This document shows positions 52,745 to 61,363 of a stretch of 64,000 nt of DNA, piece after piece. Every line of letters begins with the position of its first letter. The first letter of the stretch is position 1. A program made the position numbers and the translations under genes. Source of the stretch: CAYYFX01 sp964471155 (GTDB lineage: Bacteria; ARS69); NCBI GenBank assembly GCA_964471155.1, contig CAYYFX010000002.1, forward strand, positions 1 to 64,000. Reading direction: 5' to 3'. Below the pieces are notes generated by a model. The model was given only the letters and a program-made list of their open reading frames with translations, was not told where the DNA came from and did no database searches.

Positions 52745-55700
52745 CTACCGCCCCGCGGCTCCGGCGAGCGCGGGCTCCGTCGCCTCCGACACCGCAACCC
52801 GGGACTTCGCCACCAGCATGTAGATGGACGGGACGATCAGCAGGGTGAACGCGGTACCGATGATCATGCCCGACACCAGCATGATGCCGATGCTGTTCCT
52901 CGCCCCGGCGCCCGGCCCCGATGCGAACACGAGCGGCAGGTGGCCGAACACCGTGGCGGCCGTGGTCATGAGGATCGGGCGAAGCCGCGTGCCCGACGCC
53001 TCGATCACGGCCTCCAGCTTGCCCATGCCGGTCTCCTGCAGGTGGTTCGCGAACTCCACGATCAGGATGCCGTTCTTCGCCACCAGTCCCACCAGGGTGA
53101 TGAGCCCGACCTGGCTGTAGATGTTCAGCGTGGTGAAGCCCAGGAACGAGAACATCAGCGCCCCGCAGATCGCCAGCGGGGCCGAGCCCGCGAGGATCAC
53201 GAACGGGTCCCGGAAGCTCTCGAACTGCGCGGAGAGCACGAGGAAGATCAGCACCGCCGACAGGAGGAAGATGCCGAGGAACCGGCTCCCCTCCGTCCGG
53301 AGCTGCCGGGACTCCCCGGCGTAGTCCACCGTGAATCCCGGCGGCAGGATCCTCGCGGCCTCGTCCTCCAGGAACGTGAGCGCCTGGTCCAGCGACACGT
53401 TCGGCGGCACCACGCCCTGGATCCGCACCGCGTTGAGCTGCTGGAACCGCTTCAGCTCCCGCGGTTCCGTGGACGTCTCCAGCGTCGCGAACGTGGCCAG
53501 CGGCACCAGCCGCCCGTCCGTCCCGGTCACGTAGATGTCCTGCAGCTGGTCCGGCGTGAGGCGCTCGCTCCGCTTGACCTGCGGGATCACCTTGTAGCTC
53601 CGGCCCTGGATGCTGAACCGGTTCACGTGGTTCCCGCCCAGCAGCGTGGACAGATCGCGGCCCGCCCGGCTCATCTCGACGCCCTGCGAACGGACCTTGT
53701 CGCGGTTGAACACCACCTCGGCCTGGGGCTGGTCCAGCTTCACGTCCGCGTCCGCGAACATGAACAGCCCGGACTCGAAGGCCCTCCCCACCAGCCGGTT
53801 CGCCAGGTCCACCAGCTCCCGCGGCTCCGCCGTGGACGCGATCACGAAGTCCACCGGGAAGTCGCCCCCGCCCGGCAGCGCGGGCGGGATCAGCGAGATC
53901 ACGCGGATGCCGGGGATCCCCGCCAGCCCGGCGGAGGCCTCCATCTGGAGCTGTTCGGAGGTCTTCTCCCGCTCGCTCCACGGCTTCGTGACCATGCCGC
54001 CGAAGCCGCCGGTGGCGGACATGAGCTGGAACGTGTTCTGGTACTCGGGGAAGCCGCGGTACACCTCCTCCACCTGCGCCGCGTAGAGCTTCGTCTGGTC
54101 CAGGGTGGAGTTCGCCGCCGCCTGCACGATGCCGAAGACCACGCTCTGGTCCTCGTTCGGCGCCAGCTCCCGCTGCGAGAACATGTAGAACGGCACGATG
54201 AGCAGCATGACCGCGCCCCAGACGACGTAGACCACCGGCCGGTACCGGAGCGTCCCCGCGAGCTGCCGCTTGTAGGTCTCGCGGATGCGCGCGAACTGCC
54301 GGTTCACCCAGCCGGCGAAGCCGCGCTCGGCGTCCCCGGCGCGCAGCAGCCTCGACCCCATCATGGGCGACAGCGTGAGCGCCACCACGCCGGACACGAG
54401 CACCGCGCCCGCCAGCGTGAACGCGAACTCCCGGAACAGGGACCCGGTCAGCCCGCCCTGGATCGCCACCGGCGTGTACACGGCCACCAGCGTGACCGTC
54501 ATGGCCACGATGGGACCGATCAGCTCCCGCGCCCCCTCGATGGCCGCCTGCAGCGGCGGCTGTCCGGCCTGCAGGTGCCGCTCCACGTTCTCCACCATGA
54601 CGATGGCGTCGTCCACGACCAGACCCACCGCCAGCACGATGGCGAGCAGCGTGAGGAGGTTGACGGTGAATCCGGCCAGGAGCATCACGAACACCGCGCC
54701 GATCAGCGAGATCGGGATGGCCACCACCGGGATGAGCACCGCCCGCACCGAGCCCATGAACAGGAAGATCACCAGGATCACGATGGCCAGCGTCTCGGCG
54801 AGCGTGTGCAGCACCTCGTGGATGGCGCTGTCGATGTACTCGGTGGAATCGTACGGGATGCCCGAGGTCATGCCGGCGGGGAGCTGCGCCTGGATGGCGG
54901 GCAGGGCCTCGCGGACCCGCGCGATCACCTCGAGCGAGTTCGCGGTCGGCAGCACCCATACGCCCATGAACGTGGCGCCCTGGCCGTTGAACCGCACGTC
55001 CTGCTCGTAGTTGTCCGCGCCGAGCGCCACGTCGGCGATCTCGCCGAGCCGCACCACCGTCCCGTCGTCCTCCTTGACGACGAGCTGCCGGAACTCCTCC
55101 GGCGTCCGCAGGTCCGTGTTCGCCACCAGGTTCACCGACACCATGGAGCCCTTGGTACGCCCCAGCGCCGACAGGTAGTTGTTGTCGGCCAGGGCCTCGC
55201 GCACGTCGGACGCGGAGATCCCCATGGCCGCCATCCGGTCCGGCTTCAGCCAGATGCGCATCGCGAACGTGCGCCCGCCCAGGATGTCCGCGCGCTGCAC
55301 CCCCTCGATCGCGCTCAGCTTCGGCTGCACCACGCGCGTCAGGTAGTCGGTGATCTGGTTCTGGTCCAGCTCGTCGGACGCGAACCCGATGTACATGGCC
55401 GCGAACCGGTTGTCGGCGGTCTCGAGGTTGATGATCGGCGCCTCGGCCTCCGGCGGCAGCTCGTTGCGGACCTGCGCCACCTTGGACTGGATCTGCGTGA
55501 GCGCGGCGTTCGTGTCGTAGTTCAGCTTCAGGTGGACCGTGATGGTGCTGAGCCCCTGCGCGCTGGACGACTCCATGTAGTCGATGCCGTCCGCGCTCGC
55601 GATCACTCGCTCCAGCGGCGTGGTGATGAATCCGCGCACGAGGTCCGCGCCCGCCCCCACGTACGCGGTGCTCACCGTCACCACGGCCATGTCGCTGCGG

Positions 55701-55813
55701 GGGTACTGCCGCACGCTCAGGGCGCGGATGGACTGCAGCCCGGCGATCAGGATCACCAGGTTCACCACCATCGCGAGGACGGGGCGCTTGACGAAGACGT
55801 CGGTGAACTTCAT
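52745..55813 (-). CDS. RND efflux pump, inner-membrane transporter (second system)
   Basis: 1022 residues from ATG 55813, which shares one nucleotide with the stop of the adaptor gene (TGATG) and has GGAGG just upstream. It is HAE1/AcrB-type: TM1 MKFTDVFVKRPVLAMVVNLVILIAG in pieces, TM4 proton relay GLVVDDAIVMVEN with both Asp residues present, late KNGILIVEFANHLQE and RPILMTTAATVFGHLPLV motifs, and an Ala/Gly-rich C-terminal tail. It should form a trimer in the inner membrane that works with the adaptor and channel encoded upstream in the same operon. The substrate is unknown; related pumps export drugs, detergents or natural products. The operon is preceded by a sigma-54-type promoter. Confidence 0.93.
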   Translation of the reverse strand: MKFTDVFVKRPVLAMVVNLVILIAGLQSIRALSVRQYPRSDMAVVTVSTAYVGAGADLVRGFITTPLERVIASADGIDYMESSSAQGLSTITVHLKLNYDTNAALTQIQSKVAQVRNELPPEAEAPIINLETADNRFAAMYIGFASDELDQNQITDYLTRVVQPKLSAIEGVQRADILGGRTFAMRIWLKPDRMAAMGISASDVREALADNNYLSALGRTKGSMVSVNLVANTDLRTPEEFRQLVVKEDDGTVVRLGEIADVALGADNYEQDVRFNGQGATFMGVWVLPTANSLEVIARVREALPAIQAQLPAGMTSGIPYDSTEYIDSAIHEVLHTLAETLAIVILVIFLFMGSVRAVLIPVVAIPISLIGAVFVMLLAGFTVNLLTLLAIVLAVGLVVDDAIVMVENVERHLQAGQPPLQAAIEGARELIGPIVAMTVTLVAVYTPVAIQGGLTGSLFREFAFTLAGAVLVSGVVALTLSPMMGSRLLRAGDAERGFAGWVNRQFARIRETYKRQLAGTLRYRPVVYVVWGAVMLLIVPFYMFSQRELAPNEDQSVVFGIVQAAANSTLDQTKLYAAQVEEVYRGFPEYQNTFQLMSATGGFGGMVTKPWSEREKTSEQLQMEASAGLAGIPGIRVISLIPPALPGGGDFPVDFVIASTAEPRELVDLANRLVGRAFESGLFMFADADVKLDQPQAEVVFNRDKVRSQGVEMSRAGRDLSTLLGGNHVNRFSIQGRSYKVIPQVKRSERLTPDQLQDIYVTGTDGRLVPLATFATLETSTEPRELKRFQQLNAVRIQGVVPPNVSLDQALTFLEDEAARILPPGFTVDYAGESRQLRTEGSRFLGIFLLSAVLIFLVLSAQFESFRDPFVILAGSAPLAICGALMFSFLGFTTLNIYSQVGLITLVGLVAKNGILIVEFANHLQETGMGKLEAVIEASGTRLRPILMTTAATVFGHLPLVFASGPGAGARNSIGIMLVSGMIIGTAFTLLIVPSIYMLVAKSRVAVSEATEPALAGAAGR

Positions 55814-56937
55814 CAGCTGTCCTCCGGATCCGGCGCGGGATCGTTCGCCGGCTGGATCGTGTTGTCGACAAGGACGGCGGCGCCGTTCCGGAGCTTGAAC
55901 ACGCCGGAGGTCACGACCTCCTCGCCGGGCTCCACCCCGGACAGCACCGCGATCTGGTCGCCGCGGCCGCCGCCCACCTTCACGAAGCGCTGCTCCACGC
56001 CGCGGTACGTCGCGCCGTCCGGGTCGGACAGGTCGGCCACGACGAACACGGAGTTGCCGTACGGGGCGTAGCTGATCGACGGGGCCGGCAGCGCGATCAC
56101 GGGATCGCTCGTGCCCAGGGCCACACGGACCTCCACGAACATGCCCGGGTGCAGCCGGCCGTCCGGGTTGCGGAACGTCGCCTGGATGCGCACGTTCCGC
56201 GTGGCCTCGTCCACGACGGAGTTCACCGCGGTCACGCGCCCGGTCAGCTCCCCGCCGGTTCCGTCGGGCGTGACGTGCACGTCGGCCCCGACCGACAGCC
56301 TCGCCACCTCCTGCTGCGGCACCGAGAAGTCCACGTACACCGGATCCAGGGCCTGCAGCGGCACCACCGGATCGCCGGCGGTCAGGTACTGCCCGAGGTT
56401 GATCTGGCGGATCCCGAGCGTCCCGGCGAACGGCGCGCGGATCTGCTTCCGCTCGATCGTCGCCTGGATCTCCCCCGAACGCGCGATCGCCTGCTTCGCC
56501 TCCGCCGCCGCCCGGTCGAACTCCGCCTGCGACACGACCTTCTTCTCCCGCAGGTTCCGCATGCGCTCGAGGTTCAGTCGGGCCAGCTCCTGTTGCGCCT
56601 CGGCGGCCGCGAGCTGCGCGCGCTCCTGGCTGGTGTCCAGCCGCGCGAGCACGTCGCCCGCCCGGACGTGCCGGCCGGACTCGAACGCGATCTCCTCCAC
56701 GATGCCCGGCAGGTCCGCGCTGACGGTCACGCCGTGCACTGCCGCCACCGTCCCGATGACCTCGAGCGTGGCGGGCCACTCCTCGCGCTGCGCCACGATG
56801 GTCGTGACCGCCTCCGGGGGCATCCGGAACGCCGCGCCCTGCGCGATCGCCTCGCGGATCTGCAGGAACTTCACCGAGCCGAGCAGCGTGATGGCCGCCA
56901 CGAGGATCAGGACCACCACCGTCATGCGCTTTGCCAT
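55813..56937 (-). CDS. RND efflux periplasmic adaptor of the second system
   Basis: 374 residues from ATG 56937, with AGGAGG about 7 nt upstream. One N-terminal membrane anchor (MTVVVLILVAAITLLGSVKF) rather than a lipobox. The lipoyl/hairpin/barrel order is normal: VIGTVAAVHGVTVSADLPGIVEEI, a hairpin (about residues 100-165), IRAPFAGTLGIRQINLGQYLTAGDPVV, VTAVNSVVDEATRNVRIQATF and a final GVEPGEEVVTSGVFKLRNGA. It belongs to the AcrA/MdtA-type group that pairs with AcrB-type pumps. It starts 12 bp after the channel gene and overlaps the pump gene by one base, so one operon with translational coupling is very likely. Confidence 0.92.
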   Translation of the reverse strand: MAKRMTVVVLILVAAITLLGSVKFLQIREAIAQGAAFRMPPEAVTTIVAQREEWPATLEVIGTVAAVHGVTVSADLPGIVEEIAFESGRHVRAGDVLARLDTSQERAQLAAAEAQQELARLNLERMRNLREKKVVSQAEFDRAAAEAKQAIARSGEIQATIERKQIRAPFAGTLGIRQINLGQYLTAGDPVVPLQALDPVYVDFSVPQQEVARLSVGADVHVTPDGTGGELTGRVTAVNSVVDEATRNVRIQATFRNPDGRLHPGMFVEVRVALGTSDPVIALPAPSISYAPYGNSVFVVADLSDPDGATYRGVEQRFVKVGGGRGDQIAVLSGVEPGEEVVTSGVFKLRNGAAVLVDNTIQPANDPAPDPEDS

Positions 56938-56949
56938 GGCCGTTGCCTC

Positions 56950-58509
56950 CTAGTCTTCCGTTCCGTCCGCGGCGATGCCGTGGTCCTCGAGCAGCGAGCC
57001 CTCCGCACGCGCCATCTCCGCGCGCGCGAGGCGGTAGTCCGTGCGGGCCGAGATCTCGTCCAGCCGCGCGCGGGACAGGTCATTCTGGCGGGTCAGCACC
57101 AGGAAGTTCGTGGAGAGCCCGGTGGCGTAGCGGTCCCGCTCGGCGTCGAGCTGGACCTCCGCGGCCTCGCGCGCGGCGCGAGCGGCCTCGATCCGCTGTC
57201 CCGCCGTCTCCAGCGCGGCCACCGCGTCCAGGACCTCCGCCCGGATCCCCTTCCGGATCCGCGCGAGGTCCGCTTCGGCCCGGCGCTCCGCGCGGCGCGC
57301 CACCTCCGCGGACGCGCGCGCGGTCCGGTTCGGGATCGGCAGCGCCAGCACGAGCGCCACGCGCGCCTCGTCGAAGTCGCCGTCGCCCAGCGTCCCGAAG
57401 GACCGGCCCAGCCCGCCGTCCAGGCGGGCGGGAAGCGCCTCGTCGCCGGCGGCCGGGTTCGCCTCGCCCGCCAGCCCGTAGCGGTCGTACGAGAGGACGG
57501 CGTCCAGCGACGGCCACACGCCGTCGCGCGCATGGCTCGTCTCGGCCGCGCGACGCTGCACGACGGCGCGCGCCTCCTCCAGTTCCGGGCGGCGCTCGAG
57601 CGCCCGCCGCAGCGCCGCGCCCGCGTCCACCGGCTCCGGATCGGCCGCGGCGCTGTCCACGGGAACGAGGCCGGTGAGCCATGCGGCATCCTGGTCGTCG
57701 CCGAGGATGAGGAGCTTCAGGGTGTTCTCCGTGCGCGCGACCACCTCGCGGGCGGCCAGCAGCTCGCCGCGCCGGCGCTCCAGCTCCGCGCGCGGCTGCG
57801 CCAGCTCCGTCTCCGGCGCCATCCCGCTCGCCACCCGCTCCCCCGTCACCGCGAGCTGCTCCTCGGCGAGCTGCACGGCCTCGGCCCGCACACCCTCGGC
57901 CAGCCGGGTGGCCGCCAGGGTCCAGTACGCCTCCTCCACCGCCGCCACCGTCTCCGTACGCGCGCGCGCGAGCGCCGCTTCGGCGCCGCGCTCGCCCGCC
58001 CGGGACACGCGCACGGCCAGACGCGCCGCATCGATGGAACGGTCGCGCAGCAGGGGTTGGCGCAGTTCCACGCCGAGCCGCGTCCCGTACGCCGGCGACA
58101 GCCGGGCGAACACCCCGTCCGTCTCCTCCCGCTCGCCGCGCGCCCGCAAGGACAGGGCGCCGCCGGTGGGCAGGAGCTGCCGCACGGTGACGCCGCCGCC
58201 CGCGGTCTCCACCTCGGGCGCCAGCCCGTCGTCCGGCCCGCCGGCGAAGGACGAGTTCACGGGCGTGGTGGCCTGCGACCAGCCCGCGTCGATCTCCACC
58301 GTGGGGTCGTACGCTCCCCTCGCAGCGGACACCGAGGCCCGGGCCGCGGCCAGCGCTTCCCGCTCGATCACGAGGGGCTCGCTCTTCTCCAGGGCGAGAC
58401 GTACGGCCTCGTCGAGGGTCAAGGAACGCTCCGCCCCCGCCGCGGGGAGCCCGGCCAGCCCCGGCAGGAGCAGCAGGGCCGCGAGGGCCCGGGAGGCGTT
58501 CGCGCTCAC
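56950..58509 (-). CDS. TolC-family outer-membrane efflux channel
   Basis: 519 residues from GTG 58509, with GGAGG 7 nt upstream. Signal peptide (ALAALLLLPGLAGLPAAGA), then two repeats of the OEP domain with long Ala/Glu/Arg helices (TLDEAVRLALEKSEPLV opens the first; RRALERRPELEEARAVV opens the second) and beta strands (TPVNSSFAGGPDDG; VELRQPLLRDRSIDAARLAV). The characteristic ELAQPRAELERRRGELLAARE helix and the end YRLARAEMARAEGSLLEDHGI are visible. It provides the outer-membrane exit for the adaptor and pump downstream and could also serve the plus-strand RND pair. Its GTG overlaps the stop of the small-protein gene upstream (GTGA), coupling their translation. Confidence 0.92.
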   Translation of the reverse strand: MSANASRALAALLLLPGLAGLPAAGAERSLTLDEAVRLALEKSEPLVIEREALAAARASVSAARGAYDPTVEIDAGWSQATTPVNSSFAGGPDDGLAPEVETAGGGVTVRQLLPTGGALSLRARGEREETDGVFARLSPAYGTRLGVELRQPLLRDRSIDAARLAVRVSRAGERGAEAALARARTETVAAVEEAYWTLAATRLAEGVRAEAVQLAEEQLAVTGERVASGMAPETELAQPRAELERRRGELLAAREVVARTENTLKLLILGDDQDAAWLTGLVPVDSAAADPEPVDAGAALRRALERRPELEEARAVVQRRAAETSHARDGVWPSLDAVLSYDRYGLAGEANPAAGDEALPARLDGGLGRSFGTLGDGDFDEARVALVLALPIPNRTARASAEVARRAERRAEADLARIRKGIRAEVLDAVAALETAGQRIEAARAAREAAEVQLDAERDRYATGLSTNFLVLTRQNDLSRARLDEISARTDYRLARAEMARAEGSLLEDHGIAADGTED

Positions 58510-58742
58510 GAGACACCTCCTTCGAGATCCGTCTTCTGCAGCCGCGGGTCGATCGCCCCGGCGAACCGGTTCAACTCCCCGGGATCGAGCGCGGCCAGCG
58601 ACCGGCACTCCGAGGGCGTCAGGTCCACGCCGTTCTCCCGCATCATGCGCAGCGCCTCCCGGGGATTCCGGGAGAAGTGGCGGCGGGCCATCTCGTCCGT
58701 CGCCAGCCGTCCGATCACGCGTTCCACATTCACTTGGCTCAT
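58506..58742 (-). CDS. Os1348/NHLP-clan-like small protein heading the efflux operon
   Basis: 78 residues from ATG 58742, with GGAGAACGGGGA upstream. The sequence (SQVNVERVIGRLATDEM, ARRHFSRNPREALRMM, NGVDLTPSECRSLAALDPGELNRF in part) matches the Os1348/NHLP-clan type: a conserved VxRxIGRxxxDxxFRxxFxxxPxxAL helix, a LTPxE turn and a LxxLDPxxLxxF helix, as in nitrile-hydratase-like leader peptides. Unlike a true RiPP precursor it has almost nothing after the GG near its end (EGGVS) and only one Cys, so a leader-only or regulatory role is more likely than a modified core peptide. It is the first gene of the sigma-54-controlled efflux operon and is coupled to the channel gene by a GTGA overlap. 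Confidence 0.75.
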   Translation of the reverse strand: MSQVNVERVIGRLATDEMARRHFSRNPREALRMMRENGVDLTPSECRSLAALDPGELNRFAGAIDPRLQKTDLEGGVS

Positions 58743-58773
58743 TCCCCGTTCTCCGTGGTTCCGCCCTTGCCAT

Positions 58774-58789
58774 CTCAAGGGACGTGCCA
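58774..58789 (-). promoter_or_regulatory. Sigma-54 (-24/-12) promoter of the small-protein/efflux operon
   Basis: On the minus strand TGGCACG (58789-58783), a 4-nt spacer and TTGAG (58778-58774) reproduce the TGGCACG-N4-TTGC(A/T) consensus, with the -12 GC replaced by GA. GG and GA are 10 nt apart as required. Transcription would start near 58763, about 20 nt before the ATG at 58742. The sigma-54 activator gene lies directly upstream. Confidence 0.72.
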
Positions 58790-58884
58790 AACCGCGGGAG
58801 ACGGGAAGGAATCGCGCAGCGTGCGGCGGGGACTCGACTTGCGCACGAGCGCGCGAGCGGCGTCGCGATGCGGACGGGCGGGGC

Positions 58885-58924
58885 GGTGTCGGCGGATCGA
58901 CACCGGTGTCGGTGCATCCGCACC
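58885..58924. promoter_or_regulatory. Two tandem 20-bp dyads, probable activator-binding sites (UAS)
   Basis: Unit 1 is a perfect dyad GGTGTCG-gcggat-CGACACC (58885-58904). Unit 2 follows without a gap, GGTGTCG-gtgcat-CCGCACC (58905-58924), with an imperfect right arm. They lie about 95-135 bp upstream of the -24 element on the operon's strand, the normal distance for an enhancer bound by a sigma-54 activator. The activator gene at 59035-61158 is the likely source of the binding protein. Confidence 0.7.
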
Positions 58925-59011
58925 GTCGCCGACGGGACGACCACCGCAAGACGACGCGCCGGACCCGCTCGGGAGTCCGGCGCCCGTGGATGTTGAGGAT
59001 CCGGTCAAGGA

Positions 59012-59028
59012 GCCCCGCGGCGCGGGGC
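59012..59028 (-). terminator. Short hairpin after the activator gene
   Basis: GCCCCGC (59012-59018) pairs with GCGGGGC (59022-59028) around a 3-nt loop, just after the activator stop. There is no strong U-tract, so it is a weak terminator or mRNA end structure. Confidence 0.4.
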
Positions 59029-59034
59029 CCGCGA

Positions 59035-61158
59035 TCAGCGGATGCCGTGCTTCTCCAGCCGCCAGTAGAGCTGCGCGCGGCTCAGTCCGAGCGCGCGCGC
59101 GGCCTGCGACTTGTTGCCGTTCGACTGCGCGAGCGCCTTCACGACGAGATCGCGCTCGGCCGCGTCGAGATTCAGTCCGCCGCCGGCGGGCGCCGGATGG
59201 GCCGGGCGGGGCGCGTTCCCGTTCGTCCCGGTGCGCGACTCGGCCTCCGGTTCGTCCTCCGGCGCGGCCGGCGGGCGCGGCGCCGGCAAGTGCTCGCGCG
59301 TGATCAGCCCGCCGTCGGAGAGGAGGATCGCCCGCTCGATGGCGTTCCGGAGCTCCCGCACGTTCCCCGGCCACGCGTACGTCAACAGGGCTTCCCGCGC
59401 GTCCCGCGAGATGCCGGCCGCGGGCCGGGTCATCGTGCGTCCCAGGTCCTGCAGGAAGACCTCCGCCAGCGGGAGGATGTCCTCGGGACGTTCACGCAGC
59501 GGCGCGATGTGGATGGTGAACACGTTCAGCCGGTAGTAGAGGTCCTCGCGGAACGTGCGCCGCGCGATGCCGGCCGCGAGATCGCGGTTCGTGGCCGCGA
59601 TGATCCGCACGTCGGCCGCCAGCGTGGCGGTGCCGCCCACGCGCTGGAACTCCCGCTGCTCCAGGACGCGCAGGAGCTTCGCCTGGACGGCCGGACTCAT
59701 CTCCGCGATCTCGTCCAGGAACAGGGTGCCGCCCGACGCCTGCTCGATCTTCCCCACCTTCGTGGCGATCGCGCCGGTGAACGCGCCCTTCTCGTGCCCG
59801 AAGAGCTCGGACTCCAGCAACTGCTCCGGCAGGGCCGCGCAGTTGATCGCCACGAGCGGCCTCCCCGCGCGCGGCGACCCCTGGTGCAGGAGCTGGGAGA
59901 CGACCTCCTTGCCGGTGCCCGACTCGCCGGTGACGAGCACGGTGGTCTCGGACGGGGCCACGCGTCCCACGTCCCGCAGGGTCGCCCGCCAGGACCGCGA
60001 CACGCCCGCGATACGGCCGCGGCCCCGCGTCTGCAGCTCCCGGGAGAGCGTCTCCACCGTGGCCTCCAGCCGCTGGGCGCGCTCCCGCGCCTCCGCCGCC
60101 ACGCGCGCCTCCTCGGCCAGCCGCTGGTGCGAGAGGGCCACCGCCAGGCGATCCGCGAAGCGGCGCGCCACCTCCACGTCCTCCATGGTGTAGCGGCCCG
60201 GCTCGCGGTGCAGAATCACGAGCGACCCCTTCACCTCCTCCCACAGCCGGACCGGAACGCGAAGCCACGAGCGCATGCCCGTACCGAGCAGCACACGGTT
60301 GCGCTCGGTGTCCGGCGCGAGCTCCTCCTTCAGGTCCCGCACGATCTCGTGGTCCAGCAGGCGCCGGCGGGACTCCTCCTCGGTGAAGCGGATCGGCCGG
60401 TCCGGGGCGGGGCCGTCCGACTCGCCGGCATAGGCCACGACGCGGAAGGTGCGCGTGTCCTCGTCCAGCTCCGTGAGGCTGATCAGGTGGTGCGGCAGCA
60501 CCGGCTTGACGGCCTCGGAGATCGTCTCGAACACCGCCGTCACGTCCAGCGTGTCCGCAAGCGACCGGAGCGCCACCTCCAGGAGGTCCAGCCGTTCGCG
60601 GCGGCGCCGATCCGCATCCCAGATGCGCCAGTGCTCCACCGCGGACCCGAGCAGCGCCGCGATCGGTTGCAGCACCTGCTGGTGCTCCTCGGTGAACGCG
60701 GACGGCTGGTACGAGGACAGCCAGACCCCGCCGCGGAACGTGTCCCGGGAGCGGAAGGGCTCCCACATCCCGGACCGCACGCCCCCCTGCAGCGCCTTGG
60801 CGTCCACCGGGAAGTGCGCGTCGAATTCCTCCCACGCGTCGTCGATGCGCGGGTTCGGCCCGGGGCGCGGGCGCATGCGCGGCGACCAGGACGTCAGCGG
60901 GATGGGCTCCATGCACTCCAGGGAGCTGCCGCCGCACGGGAACGTGCTGGCGTGGATGACCGCGCGATCGCCGTCCACGACGCGCACGACGCCCATGTGA
61001 TCGAACGGGATCAGCTCGCGGACGCAGGTGGCCACGCGGTCGAAGACCTCCTGCAGCTCCAGGGTCTCCGACGCGATGTCCGCGATCCGGGCCAGGCAAC
61101 GGGCGACACGCTGGGCATCGACCGCGCTCGGGGTCAGTTCACCGACGGTGAGGCTCAT
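59035..61158 (-). CDS. Sigma-54-dependent transcriptional activator, GAF-GAF-AAA+-Fis
   Basis: 707 residues from ATG 61158, with GGAGAA 5 nt upstream (a GTG at 61179 is less favoured). Residues of about 20-180 and 195-345 look like two GAF-type sensor domains, joined by a helix (345-380) to an AAA+ core: Walker A GESGTGKE (411-418), intact GAFTGA loop (458-463) for sigma-54 contact, Walker B FLDE (480-483), and the sensor region RVGGTATLAADVRI. The C-terminus is a Fis-type helix-turn-helix (KSQAARALGLSRAQLYWRLEKHGI). Such proteins bind enhancers and melt sigma-54 promoters using ATP. The GAF ligand is unknown. The adjacent tandem dyads and -24/-12 promoter indicate that it activates the efflux operon downstream. 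Confidence 0.93.
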   Translation of the reverse strand: MSLTVGELTPSAVDAQRVARCLARIADIASETLELQEVFDRVATCVRELIPFDHMGVVRVVDGDRAVIHASTFPCGGSSLECMEPIPLTSWSPRMRPRPGPNPRIDDAWEEFDAHFPVDAKALQGGVRSGMWEPFRSRDTFRGGVWLSSYQPSAFTEEHQQVLQPIAALLGSAVEHWRIWDADRRRRERLDLLEVALRSLADTLDVTAVFETISEAVKPVLPHHLISLTELDEDTRTFRVVAYAGESDGPAPDRPIRFTEEESRRRLLDHEIVRDLKEELAPDTERNRVLLGTGMRSWLRVPVRLWEEVKGSLVILHREPGRYTMEDVEVARRFADRLAVALSHQRLAEEARVAAEARERAQRLEATVETLSRELQTRGRGRIAGVSRSWRATLRDVGRVAPSETTVLVTGESGTGKEVVSQLLHQGSPRAGRPLVAINCAALPEQLLESELFGHEKGAFTGAIATKVGKIEQASGGTLFLDEIAEMSPAVQAKLLRVLEQREFQRVGGTATLAADVRIIAATNRDLAAGIARRTFREDLYYRLNVFTIHIAPLRERPEDILPLAEVFLQDLGRTMTRPAAGISRDAREALLTYAWPGNVRELRNAIERAILLSDGGLITREHLPAPRPPAAPEDEPEAESRTGTNGNAPRPAHPAPAGGGLNLDAAERDLVVKALAQSNGNKSQAARALGLSRAQLYWRLEKHGIR

Positions 61159-61363
61159 GAGGTTCTCCGATGCGCCCACGCACCCGAGCGATTCCGGAAG
61201 AAACGGCGCGCGGAACGTCGCGTCAAGGGAACGAAAGATGAGCGCACGATCCCGTTCTCTCGCGGGCCGCTCGCCCTTTCCGGACGACGAACGGAGTCGG
61301 ATCGGATCGACACGCGACGCGAGGAAGCGAGGCGGACAGCGACCGGGATCCCGGACGCGCCGA

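Noticed and set aside
49491..55871. Very long minus-strand open frame of more than 2,000 codons spanning both RND systems
   Set aside because: It is His/Arg-rich low-complexity sequence opposite and out of frame with clear RND genes; such shadows are normal in GC-rich DNA.
50006..56071. Long plus-strand frame across the second RND operon
   Set aside because: Composition (Arg/Gly/Pro runs) and lack of motifs show it is a frame shadow of the real genes.
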